Positions 40,377 to 50,517 of a stretch of 64,000 nucleotides of DNA are shown in pieces. The notes below the pieces were generated by a model. The model was not told where the DNA came from and did no database searches. It saw nothing but the letters and a program-made list of their open reading frames with translations. Position 1 is the first letter of the stretch. The number at the start of each line of letters is the position of its first letter. Position numbers and translations under genes: made by a program. Source of the DNA: Pseudoxanthomonas sp. SE1 (lineage in GTDB: Bacteria; Pseudomonadota; Gammaproteobacteria; Xanthomonadales; Xanthomonadaceae); assembly GCF_029542205.1 (NCBI RefSeq), contig NZ_CP113783.1, positions 351,001 to 415,000 on the forward strand. The letters run 5' to 3'.

Positions 40377-40849
40377 CTCCACTTTTGGCGACTGCTAAAA
40401 ATGGGGGGATTACCTTTCCTCTACATGAAGTGCGCCGGGCCAGCCTCCGGCTGCGTACGCACGAGCAAGTTTGCTTGCGGCATCTGAGTCGAAGTCGGTC
40501 AGTCTGTAGATCCCGTGTGATCTGCACCAATCCACAAAGTGCCGGAAGGCGATGGCGCGACTGCCCACAAGCATGCGATTTGGAGAGTTCAACCTGGACT
40601 TCTTCGCTAATCGATCAACTAAAGCGATGAGCGTATGCAGGTGGCATTCGTGGTCAGCGAGCGTTGAGACTTTCGGGTGCGCTGGGGTTGGCGGTAGAAA
40701 GAATGCTCGGAGGTCAATCTTCTGCGAGCAACGACCATCGCTGAAGACGAGATCTGGGTCCGCCCAGTAGATCTCCCGAGTAGACGGAATGTAAGGGGAT
40801 TGCAACGCTGCGAGTTCAACTCGCTCAATGGTGGTGCGATGAGTGCGTG

Positions 40850-42715
40850 TCATGAGAGTCGACTCGTTGCTTCCATGAGCAAGTCGGGGCGCCGATCATG
40901 TATGACATCAAGGAGTACTCGGATGTAAAGAAGTCGGGGCAGATGAACTTTGCAGAACATCTCCGAGTTGCGATGATAGAGGTCAGTCCACCGGGCGCGG
41001 TAGAACTCAACGGTCCTTAGTGCGATCTCAATTGAAGTGGGGCTGACGTAGAGCTTGTAGGACGGACAGCCTCCCTCATATTGGCAAAGCACTCCGGCGC
41101 AAGGCTGTGGCTCTTTGTTGCGAGAGGAGGGGTGTGACCCCATAGGCGTTGTACAGGTGCCGCCGTCACCAGTGCTCCAAAGATTTGCATTGGCCACGTC
41201 TTCTTGATCGAGCCCGATTCTTCTTAACGCTGCATCCCCGCCATCAACGAACATGATGGTGGCCTCGATCTGGCGCTGAAAGCGAAGTATGTTGGCTTCA
41301 TTGAGCCGGAAGAAGATCGAGTCGCGAAGGTAACTATCTGTAACGGCGAGGTGAGTGTGTCCAAGCAGTACGCGAACTGCCTCAATGTCCTTTTGAGAGA
41401 GATATGTGAGAGCCGCTTTTATCGGACGCAGCTCAGCAAGCGTAAAGTTCTCTACTCCGGCTGATTGAAAGAATCGACGAAGCTTGTACTTGTCTGCCGG
41501 ATCTTGGGGTTTGCGCTGATTGTGTCCCCATCCAAACCAGAGGCGCTCTTCATTGGGCGTTATGAGACCTAGCCTCTTCAGTTGGCTCTGGTTCCACAGA
41601 AGAAGTGTAATTGCTTTGTGCGTCAGTCGTGATGATGCCGGTACATCAATGAAAGGTGTATCGTCGTCCGATTTCGACTTGTATGACTGAATGCGGTATT
41701 CGTTCTTGTCTGCATCAAGCGTTATGCCCCTGGCAGTGAGGTTGGCTACCGAGGCGATGTTCCACGCTGTGTGGGCCGCAAGCTGTACAAAGATCGCTGT
41801 AAGTACTGGATTCGGTAATCGCAAGCTGGAGAAGAACCAGGGTGCGGCGCTGTCGTGACAAATGTATTCGCGCACTTGGGGTACACCCTTAAGGCGCCGG
41901 TGGGTGGGGAACCTGAAGAGCGGCCAGCCGCTGTTTGAAAATTCGATTTCGGAAGAATGCAGTATCCGCAGGATGTTGCCCGCGAGGTGCGTTGGTCTCC
42001 TGTCGATCTTGCGGAATAAAAAATCGTAGTTTCGGTTGTTAAAAATCCACTTGCGGAGGTTCGTCTCTTCGACTGCATCGATAGAGTCGGGTAGTATTGA
42101 TTGTTGATAATCGCGGACGAAGTTATAGGTCTCAAAGGCGTGCTCGACTGCGTTCTCAATGGCGGTCAGTTTGGTTTTGAGTGCTGAGCTTGCTTTGTTC
42201 TCTAGGTCTTTGAGGTCAAGGTGTCGAATGTGACCAATTTCTTCGGGGATTCTGTCAATTCGAAGTCTACGGGGACGCCTTTGTCGTGGGACAAATTCAA
42301 TCAATGTCTCTCTTACGCTTTCGCCGTCGGAGAGGCGATCGGGCGCGTACTGAAGCAACGCGCGGATTACGGTGGCGTACGTATGCTTCGTGGATTCGAC
42401 GTGGCTAGTGCCGGCGAAATAGCGGTCCATGGTTTCGAGGAAGTCTATTAAGCGCTGCTGGCTGATTTCACCGATTGGTGCTTGCAGAAAGTTGACGCCG
42501 TCGCCCGAAATGAAGTGAAGCGCTCGCTTCATCTTGTGAAGGATGGCGTGAGAGAGCGGTTCAACAGAGCTTCGGCTCCGTGCCGTAACGAGTGCCTCAT
42601 GAGCGATGGACCTTCGCGGCCACCTACTAACATCGATTTCAATGGTGGCGGGCGCACGCAGGCCATGCCTGCCGCGCCAGGTAGCAATTCGAATCAGCCG
42701 CTTGCCCATTGTCAT
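40850..42715 (-). CDS. Tyrosine-recombinase-like protein at the island edge (621 aa)
   Basis: First gene of the integration operon, starting about 90 bp inside the right junction, so its promoter lies at the very edge of the island. C-terminal catalytic-like region: HTAWNIASVANLTA (where Arg is expected; Asn or none seen), TLAELRPIKAALT (Arg present, His replaced), LLGHTHLAVTDSYLRD (GH and Tyr). A cysteine-containing tail follows (CAGVLCQYEGGCPSYKLY). The degenerate first motif suggests a structural or partly catalytic role among the three recombinases. The stop overlaps the next start. Confidence 0.82.
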   Translation of the reverse strand: MTMGKRLIRIATWRGRHGLRAPATIEIDVSRWPRRSIAHEALVTARSRSSVEPLSHAILHKMKRALHFISGDGVNFLQAPIGEISQQRLIDFLETMDRYFAGTSHVESTKHTYATVIRALLQYAPDRLSDGESVRETLIEFVPRQRRPRRLRIDRIPEEIGHIRHLDLKDLENKASSALKTKLTAIENAVEHAFETYNFVRDYQQSILPDSIDAVEETNLRKWIFNNRNYDFLFRKIDRRPTHLAGNILRILHSSEIEFSNSGWPLFRFPTHRRLKGVPQVREYICHDSAAPWFFSSLRLPNPVLTAIFVQLAAHTAWNIASVANLTARGITLDADKNEYRIQSYKSKSDDDTPFIDVPASSRLTHKAITLLLWNQSQLKRLGLITPNEERLWFGWGHNQRKPQDPADKYKLRRFFQSAGVENFTLAELRPIKAALTYLSQKDIEAVRVLLGHTHLAVTDSYLRDSIFFRLNEANILRFQRQIEATIMFVDGGDAALRRIGLDQEDVANANLWSTGDGGTCTTPMGSHPSSRNKEPQPCAGVLCQYEGGCPSYKLYVSPTSIEIALRTVEFYRARWTDLYHRNSEMFCKVHLPRLLYIRVLLDVIHDRRPDLLMEATSRLS

Positions 42716-42794
42716 CCCTGATCCTGATGGTGAAGAGGGCCAAATAGCTGGAATTTTCCGGCTTTGCTATCAGGTACGCGTTTCCAAAGCTACA

Positions 42795-42803
42795 TTAATT
42801 ATC

Positions 42804-42810
<7 letters not shown>
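42795..42810 (-). other. Right island/comM junction (att-like)
   Basis: Minus-strand reading GGTCGCGGATAATTAA: comM up to GTCGCG (42804), then island sequence supplies a TAA stop two codons later. Imperfect repeat of the left junction TTGCGATGAAT. Confidence 0.6.
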
Positions 42811-44626
<1,816 letters not shown>

Positions 44627-44638
44627 GGGACGGCTGCG

Positions 44639-45001
44639 ATGACCATGGAAACCTTCGAAACGCGTTTGCAGCGGGCGCTTGCGATGCTGGAGTCCAGGAA
44701 GCTCGGCAGGAGCACGTACGCGCCGCCGTTGTTCCGGCTGATGTGGAAGATGGGCCTGAAGCTGCCACCCCCGCACATGGCCGGTTTCGCCATCAACGCG
44801 ACGCTGATGGGCGGGTTTTTCGGCGTGTTCTGGGGCCTCTTCATGTGGCTGCTGATGTGGAGCAGGCAAGGCATGCCCGTGCTGGTCGGCGCTGCCACGG
44901 CGCTGCTGGCGGGCCTGCTGTTCGGCCTCACCATGGCCTGGTACCTGCGGCATCAGGCGCGCAGGCATGGGATCCCGCGCTGGCGCGAGTTCGACGCCTG
45001 A
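44639..45001 (+). CDS. DUF6404-type two-helix membrane protein (120 aa)
   Basis: The N-terminal cytoplasmic part contains the family segment STYAPPLFRLMWKMGLKLPP, then two membrane helices (about 50-72 and 80-100) and a short basic tail. Twelve bp after the P-II gene, so likely co-transcribed. No known function. Confidence 0.75.
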   Translation: MTMETFETRLQRALAMLESRKLGRSTYAPPLFRLMWKMGLKLPPPHMAGFAINATLMGGFFGVFWGLFMWLLMWSRQGMPVLVGAATALLAGLLFGLTMAWYLRHQARRHGIPRWREFDA

Positions 45002-45011
45002 CGACGACATG

Positions 45012-45038
45012 AAAAAGCCCCGCATCGCGGGGCTTTTT
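45012..45038. terminator. Bidirectional terminator
   Basis: Inverted repeat AAAAAGCCCCGC - ATC - GCGGGGCTTTTT between the convergent DUF6404 gene and speE. A and T tracts on both sides allow use from either direction. Confidence 0.93.
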
Positions 45039-45064
45039 CGTTGTTGCCGCAAGGTGGGCGTGGG

Positions 45065-45922
45065 TTACTCGCCCAGCGCCTTCGCCACGAACGGCGGCGC
45101 GACGAGCACGCCCGTGTGCAGGTGGGCGGTGTAGTACAGCGTGTCGAACGGCTTGGCCGCCGCATCCGCGTGGCGGAACGCGAAATCGGCGCCGGCCGCC
45201 TTGCTGGCGATGGTCACGCTCCACCAGCCGGTCGGGTAGCACGGCTGCGGGAACGGCAGCGTCTTGAACGACTGGAAGCCGGCCTTGCCCATCTCCGCGC
45301 GCATGTCCTTGATCAGGTCCAGCAGCGCCAGCGGCGACTCCGACTGCTGCACCAGCAGGCCGTCCGGCTTCAGCGCACGGAAGCAGCTCTCGAAGAACGC
45401 CTTGTTGAACAGGCCTTCCGCCGGGCCTACCGGGTCGGTCGAGTCGACGATGACCACGTCGACGCTGCCCGGTTCGCAGTTGGCCATGTAGGCCACGCCG
45501 TCGTCGAACAGCAACTCGGCGCGCGGGTCGTTGTTCGACTCGCACAGCTCGGGGAAATACTTTTCCGCCATGCGGGTGACCTGTTCGTCGATGTCGCACT
45601 GCGTGGCCTTCTCCACACCCGGATGCTTCAGCACCTCGCGCAGCGTGCCGCAGTCGCCGCCGCCGATAATCACCACGCGCTTGGGTGCGGCGTGGGTGAA
45701 CAGCACGGGATGGCTGATCATCTCGTGGTAGAAGAAGTTGTCGCGCGTGGTCAGCATCATCGCGCCGTCGATCACCATCAGCTTGCCCCAGTCGGTGCTG
45801 TCGTAGATCTCGATTTTCTGGAACGGCGACTGCACCTCGTCCAGCTTGCCGGTGGTGCGGAAGCCGATGGCGGAGCCGGTGTGCGAGAAGTGTTCGATGA
45901 ACCAGGTGTCGTTGGCGGTCAT
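45065..45922 (-). CDS. speE: Spermidine synthase
   Basis: 285-aa aminopropyltransferase: dcSAM site VVIIGGGDCGTLREVLKHPG, gate and putrescine-binding region DGAMMLTTRDNFFYHEM, catalytic Asp in VVIVDSTDPVGPAEG. Converts putrescine and decarboxylated SAM to spermidine. Divergent from speA, so both ends of the pathway (arginine to agmatine to putrescine to spermidine) share an intergenic region. Confidence 0.96.
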   Translation of the reverse strand: MTANDTWFIEHFSHTGSAIGFRTTGKLDEVQSPFQKIEIYDSTDWGKLMVIDGAMMLTTRDNFFYHEMISHPVLFTHAAPKRVVIIGGGDCGTLREVLKHPGVEKATQCDIDEQVTRMAEKYFPELCESNNDPRAELLFDDGVAYMANCEPGSVDVVIVDSTDPVGPAEGLFNKAFFESCFRALKPDGLLVQQSESPLALLDLIKDMRAEMGKAGFQSFKTLPFPQPCYPTGWWSVTIASKAAGADFAFRHADAAAKPFDTLYYTAHLHTGVLVAPPFVAKALGE

Positions 45923-45954
45923 GGGGTGGTGTCCTGCGAGCGGAAAGCGGAGGT

Positions 45955-46085
45955 TGTTCCCTTCTCCCTCCGGGAGAAGGTGGCGCGAAGCGCCGGATGA
46001 GGGTGCGGCGAAGGCAGCGGCGTCCGAACCATCATGGATTCACCGTACCCTCACCCCAACCCCTCTCCCGAGGGGAGAGGGGCTT
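45955..46085. repeat. Intergenic repeat pair between speE and speA
   Basis: Two palindromic units: TTCTCCCTCCGGGAGAAGG with GGCGCGAAGCGCC, and CCCTCTCCCGAGGGGAGAGGG with ACCCTCACCCCAACC. Arrays of this type are scattered between genes in Xanthomonadaceae. They can fold and may also end transcription or stabilise mRNA. Confidence 0.7.
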
Positions 46086-46166
46086 GAGCGCGGCGCGCAT
46101 TGTAACGGACCCATGTGACCGCAGCCTGTAGAATGCGCGTCCGCTCGCCTCACCTTGGAAAACGCC

Positions 46167-48056
46167 ATGTCCTGGTCCACCGACCACGCCCGCAAGACCT
46201 ACTCCGTCCCGCACTGGGCCGAAGGGTATTTCGACGTGGACGCCGCCGGCCGCATCGTGGTGTCGCCGAAGGGTGCGCAGGGTCCGGTGATCCCGCTGCC
46301 AGACGTGGTCGATGCCGCGCGCGCGCAGGGCGCGCAGCTGCCGCTGCTGGTGCGCTTCCCCGACATCCTCGGCGACCGCCTGGGCAAGCTGCAGGCGGCG
46401 TTCGCGCAGGCGCAGGCCGACTGGGAGTACAAGGGCGGCTACACGGCGGTCTATCCGATCAAGGTCAACCAGCATCGCGGCGTCGCCGGCACGCTGGCCT
46501 CGCATGCCGGCGAAGGCTTTGGCCTGGAGGCCGGCAGCAAGCCTGAGTTGATGGCGGTACTGGCGCTGTCGCGTCCGGGTGGTCTGATCGTCTGCAATGG
46601 CTACAAGGACCGCGAATACATCCGCCTGGCGCTGATCGGCCGCAAGCTGGGGCTGCAGACCTTCATCGTCATCGAGAAGCCGTCCGAACTGGCGCTGGTC
46701 ATCGAGGAGTCGCGCGCGCTGGGCGTGAAGCCCGGCCTGGGCGTGCGCATGCGCCTGGCCACGCTGGGTGCGGGCAAGTGGCAGAACAGTGGCGGCGACA
46801 AGGCCAAGTTCGGCCTGTCCCCACGCCAGGTGCTGGACCTGTGGAAGCAGCTGCGCGAAGCCGGCCTGCAGGACACGCTGGGCCTGCTGCACTTCCACAT
46901 GGGCTCGCAGATCAGCAACGTGCGCGACATCGCCAACGGCATGCGCGAGGCGACGCGGTACTTCGTCGAGCTGTCGAAGCTGGGCGCGACCATCAGCCAT
47001 GTCGACGTCGGCGGCGGCCTGGGCATCGATTACGAAGGCACGCGTTCGCGCAGCTACTGCTCGATCAACTACGGCATCGGCCAGTACGCCAGCAACATCG
47101 TGCAGCCGCTCGCGGAAGCCTGCGAGCAGAACGGCCTGACGCCGCCCCGCATCGTCACCGAGTGCGGCCGTGCGATGACCGCGCACCACGCGGTGCTGGT
47201 GGTCAACGTGTCGGAAGTGGAACAGGCGCCGGAAGGCCGTGTACCGCCGTCGCACGACGACGAGCCGTCGGTGATCCGCCACCTGCGCGAGATCCACGGC
47301 GAGCTCGACACGCGTCCGGCGGTGGAGTTGTTCCACGAAGCGCAGCACCACCATAGCGAAGGTCTGTCGCTGTATGCACTGGGCCAGATCGACCTGGTGC
47401 ACCGCGCGCGTATCGATGACCTGTTCTACGCCATCGCGCATGCCGTGCGTGCGCGCCTGAGCAGCGACGAGCGCAGCCATCGCGACCTGCTGGACGAACT
47501 CAACGAGCGCCTGGTCGACAAGTACTTCGTCAACTTCAGCGTGTTCGAGTCGATCCCGGACGTGTGGGCGATAGACCAGGTGTTTCCGATCGTGCCCATC
47601 GAGCGGTTGGACGAAGCGCCGGCGCGCCGCGGCATCATCGCGGACATGACCTGCGATTCCGATGGCATGGTCAAGACCTATGTCGAGAACGAAGGGCTGG
47701 ATTCCTCGCTTCCGCTGCACGCGATGAAGCCCGGCGAGAGCTATCGCCTCGGCATCTTCCTGGTGGGTGCCTATCAGGAAATCCTCGGCGACATCCACAA
47801 CCTGTTCGGCGACACCGACGCGGTGGAAGTCAGCGCAGACGCCGGTGCCGGCTACCTGATCACCCAACAGCGTCGCGGCGATACCACCGACGTGATGCTC
47901 GACTACGTGGGCTACAGGCTGGACGACCTGCGTGCGGTGTATCGGCAGCGCGTGGAAGAGGCCGGCCTGCCTGCCGCCGAATCCAGGCTGCTGTCCGACG
48001 CGCTGGAGACCGGCCTCACCGGCTACACCTATCTGTCGGACGAACCGCTGGCGTAG
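46167..48056 (+). CDS. speA: Biosynthetic arginine decarboxylase
   Basis: 629-aa PLP enzyme: Lys in AVYPIKVNQHRGV, Gly-rich phosphate site ISHVDVGGGLGIDYEGTR, and the C-terminal active-site Cys/Asp region in IIADMTCDSDGMV. Makes agmatine from arginine, first step to polyamines. ATG at 46167 preferred over an upstream in-frame TTG. A decayed copy of its 3' end follows the gene (48131-48215). Confidence 0.95.
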   Translation: MSWSTDHARKTYSVPHWAEGYFDVDAAGRIVVSPKGAQGPVIPLPDVVDAARAQGAQLPLLVRFPDILGDRLGKLQAAFAQAQADWEYKGGYTAVYPIKVNQHRGVAGTLASHAGEGFGLEAGSKPELMAVLALSRPGGLIVCNGYKDREYIRLALIGRKLGLQTFIVIEKPSELALVIEESRALGVKPGLGVRMRLATLGAGKWQNSGGDKAKFGLSPRQVLDLWKQLREAGLQDTLGLLHFHMGSQISNVRDIANGMREATRYFVELSKLGATISHVDVGGGLGIDYEGTRSRSYCSINYGIGQYASNIVQPLAEACEQNGLTPPRIVTECGRAMTAHHAVLVVNVSEVEQAPEGRVPPSHDDEPSVIRHLREIHGELDTRPAVELFHEAQHHHSEGLSLYALGQIDLVHRARIDDLFYAIAHAVRARLSSDERSHRDLLDELNERLVDKYFVNFSVFESIPDVWAIDQVFPIVPIERLDEAPARRGIIADMTCDSDGMVKTYVENEGLDSSLPLHAMKPGESYRLGIFLVGAYQEILGDIHNLFGDTDAVEVSADAGAGYLITQQRRGDTTDVMLDYVGYRLDDLRAVYRQRVEEAGLPAAESRLLSDALETGLTGYTYLSDEPLA

Positions 48057-48130
48057 CGTGCGCCGTGCGCACGGCTGAGTGATGCCCGATTCCGCGTGAC
48101 GTGCGCATGGCGCACGCTACGTTTCCTGGA

Positions 48131-48215
48131 TGCTGATCGCTTACGCGGATTACAAGTTGGACGACCTGCGCGCGGTGCATTGCCAGCGCGTGGACGATGA
48201 GCCGCCGGCGTAGCG
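48131..48215 (+). repeat. Decayed duplicate of the speA 3' end
   Basis: The stretch encoding YKLDDLRAVHCQRVDDEPPA-stop repeats the speA tail (YRLDDLRAVYRQRVEE ... DEPLA-stop) with an internal gap. It is followed by the same GTAGCGTGCGCCGTGCGCAC as after speA. GTGCGC/GCGCAC palindromes recur at 48056-48075, 48100-48120 and 48211-48230. Confidence 0.75.
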
Positions 48216-48282
48216 TGCGCCGTGCGCACGACCACGCGATGCCTGATCCCGCGTGACGCGTGACAGGTGCACGCGCCCGCAC

Positions 48283-48660
48283 CTACATACCTGCTTTGTC
48301 TTGCCTGAGCAGCGCCAATTGCAGCTCCACGCGCTTGAGCTCCCGCAGCATGCGGTTGGCTTCCATGTGACTGCCCAGGAACGACTTCATGATCATCGTG
48401 AACTGGAACAGCACGATGGCCAGCACGCCCCATTGCACGGCAACCAGTGCCTCGGTGGCATGCCAGCTCCGCCACAGCGAAACACCGAAGCCCGCGAAGG
48501 CGGCGATGCCGCAGAGGTAGGCCACCCACACCACCCAGCCCAGCGAGCCGCGGAACAGGCCGAACGCCTGCGAGAAATAGCCGGGTTCGCCGTGCCGCGC
48601 CAACAGGTCGCGATCCTCGGCCGAGAGGGTCTGCTTGATCAGGTCATCAGTCTTGTTCAT
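48283..48660 (-). CDS. DUF6768-type membrane protein (125 aa), partner of ECF sigma factor
   Basis: MNKTDDLIKQTLSAEDRDLL onward, with two membrane helices (about 38-60 and 66-90) and a C-terminal coil (EANRMLRELKRVELQLALLR). Its ATG lies inside the end of the sigma gene (14-bp overlap). This position is typical of anti-sigma factors or sigma-linked membrane sensors; its short N-terminal cytoplasmic part could hold the sigma factor. That is inference. Confidence 0.72.
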   Translation of the reverse strand: MNKTDDLIKQTLSAEDRDLLARHGEPGYFSQAFGLFRGSLGWVVWVAYLCGIAAFAGFGVSLWRSWHATEALVAVQWGVLAIVLFQFTMIMKSFLGSHMEANRMLRELKRVELQLALLRQDKAGM

Positions 48661-49213
48661 CGGTGTTTCCTTCCAGTCGCGCGCGGATCTTGCGCCGCGC
48701 ATGCATCAACCGGGTCTTGACCGTTCCCGGGGGCACGTCGAGCGCGACGGCGATCTCCGCCACGCTCAGGTCTTCCAGATAGAACAGCGACAGCGCCGCG
48801 CGCTGGGGCGCGGGCAGGGCCTGCATTTCCGCCCTGACGATGGCAAGCTCCGACGCGCATTCGCCCGCCGCGTCCTGTTCGCCAGGCATCACCGCCTCAA
48901 GCTCGATCTCGACGAGGTGGGTGCGCTCTAACTGCCGTCCCCGGATCGCGCGCGCGCAGCGACGGGTGACGATGCGGAAGGCCCAGGCCGGAAACGCCGC
49001 CACGTCGTCCAATCGGCGGAGTCCGCGCAGTATCTCGACCCAGGCTTCCTGGACCATGTCGCGCGCGAGGTCCGGATGACCGGTCAGGCGCCATGCGTGG
49101 CGCAGCAGACGCGGCTGCCAGCGCGCGACCAGACGCTCCCACGCAGCGCGGTCACCCGTCCGTGCCGCCGCGGCGAGGTACTCGTCCAGTATCCGTTCCG
49201 TGTCCCGCTGCAC
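48647..49213 (-). CDS. ECF RNA polymerase sigma factor
   Basis: 188 aa with region 2 (RHAWRLTGHPDLARDMVQEA, WVEILRGL, AFPAWAFRIVTRRCA) and region 4 (PAPQRAALSLFYLEDLSVAE, IAVALDVPPGTVKTRLMHAR). Directs transcription of a small regulon. Translationally coupled to the membrane protein downstream, which likely controls it. Confidence 0.93.
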   Translation of the reverse strand: MQRDTERILDEYLAAAARTGDRAAWERLVARWQPRLLRHAWRLTGHPDLARDMVQEAWVEILRGLRRLDDVAAFPAWAFRIVTRRCARAIRGRQLERTHLVEIELEAVMPGEQDAAGECASELAIVRAEMQALPAPQRAALSLFYLEDLSVAEIAVALDVPPGTVKTRLMHARRKIRARLEGNTDEQD

Positions 49214-49319
49214 GCGCCTGCCCCTGTCTCCGTCTATCGGGAATCAAGGTGCCGGAGGGAAGGAAAACGGTTCAATCCGGTGCGGAGAAAGAACAAGGCG
49301 ACCGGTGCCCTCGGGCAGC

Positions 49320-50072
49320 CTAGGTGCCGCGATGTACCTGGAAGCCCGCCACCGACTGCGTCACCGGCATGATCTCCAGCCGGTTGATGTTGAGGTGCGG
49401 TGGCAGGGTGGCGACGTAGAAGATGGTGTCGGCGATGTCGTCGGCCGTCATCGGCGCGGCGCCGGTGTAGAGCTTGTCCGATGCCTGCTGGTCGCCATGC
49501 GTGCGCACCAGGGTGAACTCGGTTTCGGCCATGCCCGGCTCGATCGTCGTCACGCGCACGCCGGTGCCATGCAGGTCGCTGCGCAGCCCCAGCGAGAACT
49601 GGCTGACGAACGCCTTGCTGCCACCGTACGTGTTGCCGCCGGGGTACGGATACACGCCGGCGACGGAACTGATGTTGATGATGGCGCCCTTGCGTTCGAC
49701 CAGCATCGGCAGCAATCGATGGGTCAGCGTGACCAGCGCGGTGATGTTGGTGTCGATCATCGTGCGCCAGTCGGACAGCAGCGCGCTTTGCGCAGGTGCC
49801 GTGCCCTGCGCGAGGCCGGCGTTGTTGACCAGCAGGTCGATGTCGCGGAACCCTGCCGGCAACGCGGACAGCGCGGCGTCCATCGCCGCTTCATCGCGGA
49901 TGTCGAACGCGGCGGCGTGCACCTTGTCGGCACCGATCTCATCCACCAGCGCCTGCAGGCGCTCGGCGCGACGGCCCGTGGCGATCACGCGCCAGCCGGC
50001 GGCGGCGAAACGACGGACGGCGGCGGCACCGAAGCCGGAGGTGGCGCCGGTGATGAGGGCGGTGCGGGTCAT
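49320..50072 (-). CDS. ydfG: NADP-dependent short-chain dehydrogenase (YdfG-like)
   Basis: 250-aa SDR: cofactor site TGATSGFGAAAVRRF, NNAG motif LLVNNAGLA, Ser in NISSVAGVYPYPGG, Y-x3-K in TYGGSKAFV. The C-terminus resembles E. coli YdfG, which oxidises L-allo-threonine and reduces 3-hydroxypropionate-type semialdehydes. Exact substrate not readable. Confidence 0.88.
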   Translation of the reverse strand: MTRTALITGATSGFGAAAVRRFAAAGWRVIATGRRAERLQALVDEIGADKVHAAAFDIRDEAAMDAALSALPAGFRDIDLLVNNAGLAQGTAPAQSALLSDWRTMIDTNITALVTLTHRLLPMLVERKGAIINISSVAGVYPYPGGNTYGGSKAFVSQFSLGLRSDLHGTGVRVTTIEPGMAETEFTLVRTHGDQQASDKLYTGAAPMTADDIADTIFYVATLPPHLNINRLEIMPVTQSVAGFQVHRGT

Positions 50073-50106
50073 GGGGATTCCTTGGGGGAGGGGAAACGGG
50101 TCGCGG

Positions 50107-50517
50107 TCAGCGGCGCGCGTACCAGAGCGCGCCCAGCCAGGTCCCGAGCGCGGCGGCGACCACGGACAGCGTCGCGCTGAGTGCGTTCGTGCGCAGCAGG
50201 AAACCGAGGGGATAGGACATGTCCGAGGCCGCACCGGCGATGCCGGCCAGCACCGACAGCGTCGCGATCCACACCGCCAGCGTCAGGCCGACGGCGACGA
50301 TCAGGAAGCGATGGCCTGCCAGCGCGCCGCCCAGCCCCATGCAGAGGGCGGTCACGACGTAGCTGACCGGCGCCAGGAATCCCCAGCGTGTCTGCACCAC
50401 CTCCTGCCAGTGTGCGGGCAGGACAAGGCCGACCAGCCACGAGGCGACAAGCAGCGAACCCATCGCTGCGGCCGTCGCCACGATCAGGCGCTGCAACGTC
50501 GGCCGCGCGGCACTCAC
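50107..50517 (-). CDS. Small integral membrane protein (136 aa)
   Basis: Four predicted membrane helices (about 12-34, 46-67, 72-95, 110-132), little else. Overlaps the upstream SPOR gene by 4 bp, so co-translated with it. No family recognised. Confidence 0.68.
   Translation of the reverse strand: MSAARPTLQRLIVATAAAMGSLLVASWLVGLVLPAHWQEVVQTRWGFLAPVSYVVTALCMGLGGALAGHRFLIVAVGLTLAVWIATLSVLAGIAGAASDMSYPLGFLLRTNALSATLSVVAAALGTWLGALWYARR

Larger units (their letters stand above)
39220..40414 (+). mobile_element. IS3-family (IS407-type) insertion sequence, copy 2
   Basis: Same 1195-bp element as copy 1, opposite orientation, ends GGTAATCCCCCC, flanked by TTTC repeats (39216-39219 and 40415-40418). 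Distinct target repeats at the two copies show independent insertions rather than a composite transposon. Confidence 0.94.
37402..40853 (-). pseudogene. Large tyrosine recombinase gene (750 codons) interrupted by IS copy 2
   Basis: Removing 39220-40414 and one TTTC repeat joins 40853-40415 to 39215-37402 as one frame of 751 codons including stop ([13 protein letters not shown]). The insertion falls at about codon 147. Motifs: Arg in AMNARRSREVCDP, H-x-x-R in ITSHMFRRFFA, H in HLRHLDVAMT and Tyr in RVYVTDN, then a long C-terminal domain with CSSCPFHYSDD. The original ATG overlaps the stop of the 621-aa gene (ATGA). All operon members are reported as essential in GInts, so the island is probably immobile unless the IS is lost. 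Confidence 0.87.

Noticed and set aside
45955..46085. CRISPR-like array
   Set aside because: Only two unlike palindromic units with no regular spacers; it fits intergenic repeats of this family.
46032..47867. 611-codon frame antisense to speA
   Set aside because: Shadow of speA, whose PLP motifs are intact.
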